Shown here: positions 8,162 through 10,730 of the stretch, one piece after another
How the letters are laid out: every line of letters begins with the position of its first letter
Numbering within the stretch: the stretch's first letter is position 1
Source: an uncultured Eubacteriales bacterium
GTDB taxonomy: Bacteria > Bacillota_A > Clostridia > Lachnospirales > Lachnospiraceae
NCBI GenBank assembly: GCA_902803345.1
Contig: CADCPV010000035.1
Span: forward strand, 1-10,730
DNA: 10,730 nt
Direction: 5' to 3'
Notes under the pieces: model-generated
Databases searched by the model: none
What the model saw: only the letters and a program-made list of their open reading frames with translations
What the model was told of the DNA's origin: nothing
Made by a program: the position numbers and the translations under genes

Positions 8162-9526
8162 TTACATTTTCCTGATACGCAGGATCGCCCGGATCAGGTC
8201 CTTCGGGGTGGCATCCCGGTCCCGCTCCATACGCGGAACCAAGAGAAGCACTGCCGAAAGACGCAGCGTCGTCGCAATCAGGAAGAGCATCTTGTAGCGG
8301 TCCAGCCAGCCGGTAAATAATTGTGAGGCATCCAGCACTTTCAGCAGTCCGCCGGCTGAAAGAGAGCCCAGCGTGACGCCAAGAAGCGCCGTCACACAGG
8401 AAAATACCGCGATATAGGACGGCCGCGTTTCCGGCGCGCTGATTGAAAGCTGCATGTTGTTTGCGGAGAGGTTCGCGCCGCACCAGAACATGGCGCCGAA
8501 AAAGTTGTGCAGCAGCGTCGGCCAGATATTCCCGGGGCTCGAAAACAGGTAGAAAGCCGGCGTTACGGCCGCTCCGATACAGGACACCAGCATGACATTC
8601 CGCGAGCCGAAATGGTACATGGCCTTGCCCCAGCGCTGCACTGTGAAAATCGCGGCAATACAGGAGGCAACCGTACCGAAAATCATGATCTGCGTGAAAT
8701 TCAGGCCCATGACATTCATCGAATAGGGGCTCATATAGGTACCGGACATGTTGGCCGTAAAGCACCAGACGGTCCAGAAGATCATAAAGTGCATGAACGG
8801 CTTGTTCTTCAGGATCCCGCCGATCACCTGTCCGAATTTCAGTTTCTGCGGCGGAGCTGTGAAAACCTCCTTGCAGAAGGCAAAAGAAATCATATCGAGC
8901 ATTCCGACGGTTCCGCCGATGATGAAAATTATCACATACTTCGTCTCGGGCGGCAGATGATCCAGAAGGAATGCGATGCCGAGACCCGCTAAAATATTGA
9001 TGATCGACATGATGACATCCCGCACCGAAAGCCAGCGTGAGCGGATCCGGTCCGGCGAGAGGTCCGAAAGCCAGGGGAACCAGCAGGGATTGATAACGGC
9101 GCCGCAGCAGGAAGAAATCCCCAGCAAAAACAGCAGCGTGAAAAGCTGGTAGTTCACCGTTGTGCCCCTCGGAATGATGAACGGAATCAGACCGAACAGA
9201 AGCCACAGCGCACGTGAAAAGAGTCCGATCGTCAGCATATATTTTTTCCGTTTATGTGTGCGGTTGACGAGCATGGAGAACGGGATCTGCAAAAGAGCCG
9301 CCGCCTGCGGAATTGCAGTCAGAAACGCGAAAGTCAGGTCGTCCGCACCCATGGAGGTTGCAAGACCGACCATGGCCGTCGTGCCGCCGCCGCAGATAAT
9401 GCCGCATAAAGCGCCGCAGATATTACCAATCAGGATGAAGTTCAGGCTTCTCCGGATGGCCTGCGGAAGCTCCGCCTCCTCGTATAGCTCGCGAAGCGGA
9501 TTATGAATCTTTAATTTTCCGGTCAT
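8162..9526 (-). CDS. MFS transporter, substrate unknown
   Basis: A 454-residue major facilitator superfamily protein with about 12 hydrophobic segments. It begins with a polar stretch of about 28 residues. The loop between helices 2 and 3 (NRTHKRKKY, about 88-96) stands where MFS motif A is expected, in a degenerate form. NPCWFPWLSDLSPDRIRSRWLSVRD (split as NPCWFPW, 146-152, and DRIRSRWLSVRD, 159-170) is the other conserved-looking segment. It is clearly unlike the GPH symporter of the operon. The start ATG 9526 has GAAAGG (9543-9538) 11 bases upstream, a moderate site. It is transcribed from its own promoter at 9620-9647, with a leader of about 87 bases containing a hairpin. Sugars are a reasonable guess from the neighbours, but drugs or metabolites cannot be excluded. 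Confidence 0.85.
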   Translation of the reverse strand: MTGKLKIHNPLRELYEEAELPQAIRRSLNFILIGNICGALCGIICGGGTTAMVGLATSMGADDLTFAFLTAIPQAAALLQIPFSMLVNRTHKRKKYMLTIGLFSRALWLLFGLIPFIIPRGTTVNYQLFTLLFLLGISSCCGAVINPCWFPWLSDLSPDRIRSRWLSVRDVIMSIINILAGLGIAFLLDHLPPETKYVIIFIIGGTVGMLDMISFAFCKEVFTAPPQKLKFGQVIGGILKNKPFMHFMIFWTVWCFTANMSGTYMSPYSMNVMGLNFTQIMIFGTVASCIAAIFTVQRWGKAMYHFGSRNVMLVSCIGAAVTPAFYLFSSPGNIWPTLLHNFFGAMFWCGANLSANNMQLSISAPETRPSYIAVFSCVTALLGVTLGSLSAGGLLKVLDASQLFTGWLDRYKMLFLIATTLRLSAVLLLVPRMERDRDATPKDLIRAILRIRKM

Positions 9527-9571
9527 GAAAATGATTGCCTTTCAGAAATCGTCCGTGTAGTTTTTTTGCCC

Positions 9572-9603
9572 GCCGGAACCTAATTTTCCCCGTGCTTTCC
9601 GGC
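9572..9603 (-). repeat. Inverted repeat in the MFS leader
   Basis: GCCGGAA (9572-9578) and TTCCGGC (9597-9603) form a perfect 7-base stem with an 18-base loop. It falls in the predicted untranslated leader of the MFS transporter. On the minus strand the stem is followed by seven A residues, not T, so it is not an ordinary terminator for that transcript; on the plus strand the T run precedes the stem. It may be an mRNA structure or a protein site. Confidence 0.45.
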
Positions 9604-9619
9604 AGTGCCGTTATGTGCG

Positions 9620-9647
9620 ATCATAGCAGAAAAAATAAATAAGTCAA
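9620..9647 (-). promoter_or_regulatory. Strong putative sigma-A promoter of the MFS transporter
   Basis: On the minus strand, TTGACT (9647-9642), a 16-base spacer and TATGAT (9625-9620) match 5 of 6 positions at each box, with an extended TGC just before the -10. The spacer is AT-rich. Transcription would begin near 9613. This is the best promoter match in the window and suggests fairly constitutive expression. Confidence 0.75.
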
Positions 9648-9715
9648 TCCCCGAATAAGTCACAGATTTCCACCACGGACACGCGTACGGATTATGCACA
9701 TTTTCAGCTCTCAGG

Positions 9716-9744
9716 TTGATTTCACGCCGAAAATCTGCTAAGAT
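9716..9744 (+). promoter_or_regulatory. Putative extended -10 promoter of the M16C peptidase gene
   Basis: TTGATT (9716-9721) and TAAGAT (9739-9744) are separated by 17 bases, and TGC directly before the -10 forms an extended -10 element. Transcription would begin near 9751, leaving a leader of about 33 bases. It is back to back with the MFS promoter, about 70 bases away. The DNA between them shows no clear further signal. Confidence 0.65.
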
Positions 9745-9783
9745 AGGCGCATATGAATCTTTTCGGAAAGGATTTTACTTTTT

Positions 9784-10730
9784 ATGAATGTGAACGACAG
9801 AATCCATGGCTTTCTCGTAAAGGAAGTCCGCGAAGAACCAGAGCTTCGGGCTACCATGGTCCGCATGGAATATGAGAAAAACGGCGCAGATCTTCTGTGG
9901 CTCGACCGGCCGGATGACAACAAGACCTTTTCCATTGCTTTTAAGACGATCCCTTCGGATGATACCGGCGTTTTCCATATCCTGGAGCATTCGGTGCTGA
10001 ACGGTTCCGAAAAGTATCCGGTGAAAGAGCCTTTCGTCGAACTTTTGAAAAGTTCCCTGCAGACTTTCCTCAATGCGATGACATTCCCGGACAAGACCAT
10101 GTACCCGGTGAGTTCCAGAAATGACCGGGACTTCCTGAACCTGATGGATGTATATCTCGACGCGGTGCTTCATCCGCTGTCCGTCAAAGACCCGCATGCC
10201 TTTCTGCAGGAGGGCTGGCATTTTGAGCTGGACGGTCCTGAAGATACGCCCCGCTTCAACGGTGTTGTTTTCAATGAGATGAAAGGTGCCTATGCTTCTC
10301 CCGATTCGGTCCAGGAGGAAAAGCTGACTGCGCTCCTCTTCCCGGACACCTGCTACGGCCATGATTCAGGCGGAAATCCGGAATATATCACCGATCTCAC
10401 CTATGAAAACTATCTCCGGAACCATGCGCGCTTCTATCATCCTTCAAATGCACGGATTTTCCTCGACGGCAGTATCGATCCGGATGCGGTACTTGGTAAG
10501 CTTGACGAATTCCTCCGGGATTTTGACCGGATTGAAGTGGACGCGGAGATTCCGTACCAGGCACCTGTGACGCCGGAGGAACAGACCGTTCCCTATGAAA
10601 TCGGCGAAGACGACCCCGAAGAGAACAAGGTGCTTCTTGCGGAAGGGTATGTGTATGGGACCTATGAAGATACACTGAAAAATATGGCTTTTTCGGTGAT
10701 CAGCGCTGTTCTCACGGGTTCTAACGAAGC
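9784..10730 (+). CDS. M16C zinc metallopeptidase (PreP/Cym1-like insulinase family), N-terminal part
   Basis: The frame is open from ATG 9784 to the window edge, giving 315 complete codons of a protein that is usually near 970 residues. It begins MNVNDRIHGF, with a start typical of bacterial presequence-protease-like M16C peptidases. The inverted zinc motif HxxEH is present as His65-Ile-Leu-Glu68-His69, with Glu165 in NEMKGAY as the third zinc ligand. The His-to-Glu spacing of 96 is that expected for PreP-type enzymes rather than the shorter spacing of two-subunit M16 proteases. Other family features include LNGSEKYPVKEPF, FLNAMTFPDKTMYPV and HPSNARIFLDG. Such enzymes form a closed chamber that degrades short unfolded peptides. 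No signal peptide is seen, so it is probably cytoplasmic. AAAGGA (9767-9772) is 11 bases before the ATG. It appears unrelated to the glycoside locus. Confidence 0.93.
   Translation, partial: MNVNDRIHGFLVKEVREEPELRATMVRMEYEKNGADLLWLDRPDDNKTFSIAFKTIPSDDTGVFHILEHSVLNGSEKYPVKEPFVELLKSSLQTFLNAMTFPDKTMYPVSSRNDRDFLNLMDVYLDAVLHPLSVKDPHAFLQEGWHFELDGPEDTPRFNGVVFNEMKGAYASPDSVQEEKLTALLFPDTCYGHDSGGNPEYITDLTYENYLRNHARFYHPSNARIFLDGSIDPDAVLGKLDEFLRDFDRIEVDAEIPYQAPVTPEEQTVPYEIGEDDPEENKVLLAEGYVYGTYEDTLKNMAFSVISAVLTGSNE

Noticed and set aside
8121..8198. Short inverted repeats at the AraC/MFS convergent junction (CCCG/CGGG at 8121-8135, CCTGAT/ATCAGG at 8171-8198) as terminators
   Set aside because: The first has a 4-base stem and the second a 6-base stem with a 16-base loop and no T run on either strand. 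Both lie in coding sequence. No convincing terminator is visible in the 18-base gap.
8148..9206. 352-codon frame on the minus strand within the MFS gene
   Set aside because: It is a shadow frame of the MFS transporter, rich in His, Arg and Cys, and lacks the pattern of membrane segments seen in the real frame.
9551..9680. GTCCGTG (9551-9557) and CACGGAC (9674-9680) as an inverted repeat pair
   Set aside because: Seven bases separated by more than 110 bases is expected by chance, and the arms fall on opposite sides of the MFS promoter with no other support.
9775..10362. 195-codon minus-strand frame opposite the M16C gene
   Set aside because: The plus strand encodes a clear M16C peptidase with HILEH and NEMKGAY motifs through this stretch, so the opposite frame is a shadow.

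Overview
The window looks like a piece of a Gram-positive, Clostridia-type (probably Lachnospiraceae-like) chromosome. This is an inference from the strong AAGGAGG-type ribosome binding sites, the relatively GC-rich codons, and the gene families present: a GPH sugar symporter beside cytoplasmic glycosidases, an AraC-type regulator with a middle segment typical of Firmicutes, and a PreP-like M16C peptidase. No mobile element, CRISPR array, tRNA or rRNA was seen.

Layout from left to right. (1) The 3' end of an enolase-superfamily acid-sugar dehydratase-like gene (+, 1-456). (2) A long, nearly perfect hairpin (506-565) that can terminate transcription from both sides. (3) A tight three-gene operon on the minus strand, read from right to left: a GH3 beta-glycosidase (6838 to 4703), a GPH/MelB-like symporter (4706 to 3129) and a GH78 alpha-L-rhamnosidase (3132 to 586). 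Both junctions are 4-base ATGA overlaps with a good ribosome binding site inside the upstream gene. (4) A divergent AraC-family regulator (+, 6956-8143), sharing a compact 117-base control region with the operon. (5) A convergent MFS transporter of unknown substrate (-, 9526 to 8162). (6) A 257-base divergent control region with two recognisable sigma-A/sigma-70 type promoters. (7) The first 315 codons of an M16C zinc metallopeptidase (+, 9784 to beyond the window).

How the genes fit together: regulator, symporter, beta-glycosidase and alpha-L-rhamnosidase form a self-contained uptake and hydrolysis unit for a small rhamnose-containing glycoside. Neither glycosidase shows a signal peptide, so the substrate is probably imported intact and cut in the cytoplasm, with GH78 removing terminal rhamnose and GH3 the beta-linked sugar below it. 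Plant rhamnosyl-glucosides are a plausible but unproven substrate. No rhamnose catabolic genes lie in the window. The enolase-superfamily gene is insulated from the operon by the terminator, and the MFS and M16C genes have their own promoters.

I did not find a radically new system. The points most worth a second look are the back-to-back promoters with overlapping -35 boxes and a palindrome, the regulator's probable TTG start, the Asp-to-Asn change at the expected cation site of the symporter, and the long C-terminal tail of the GH3 enzyme.
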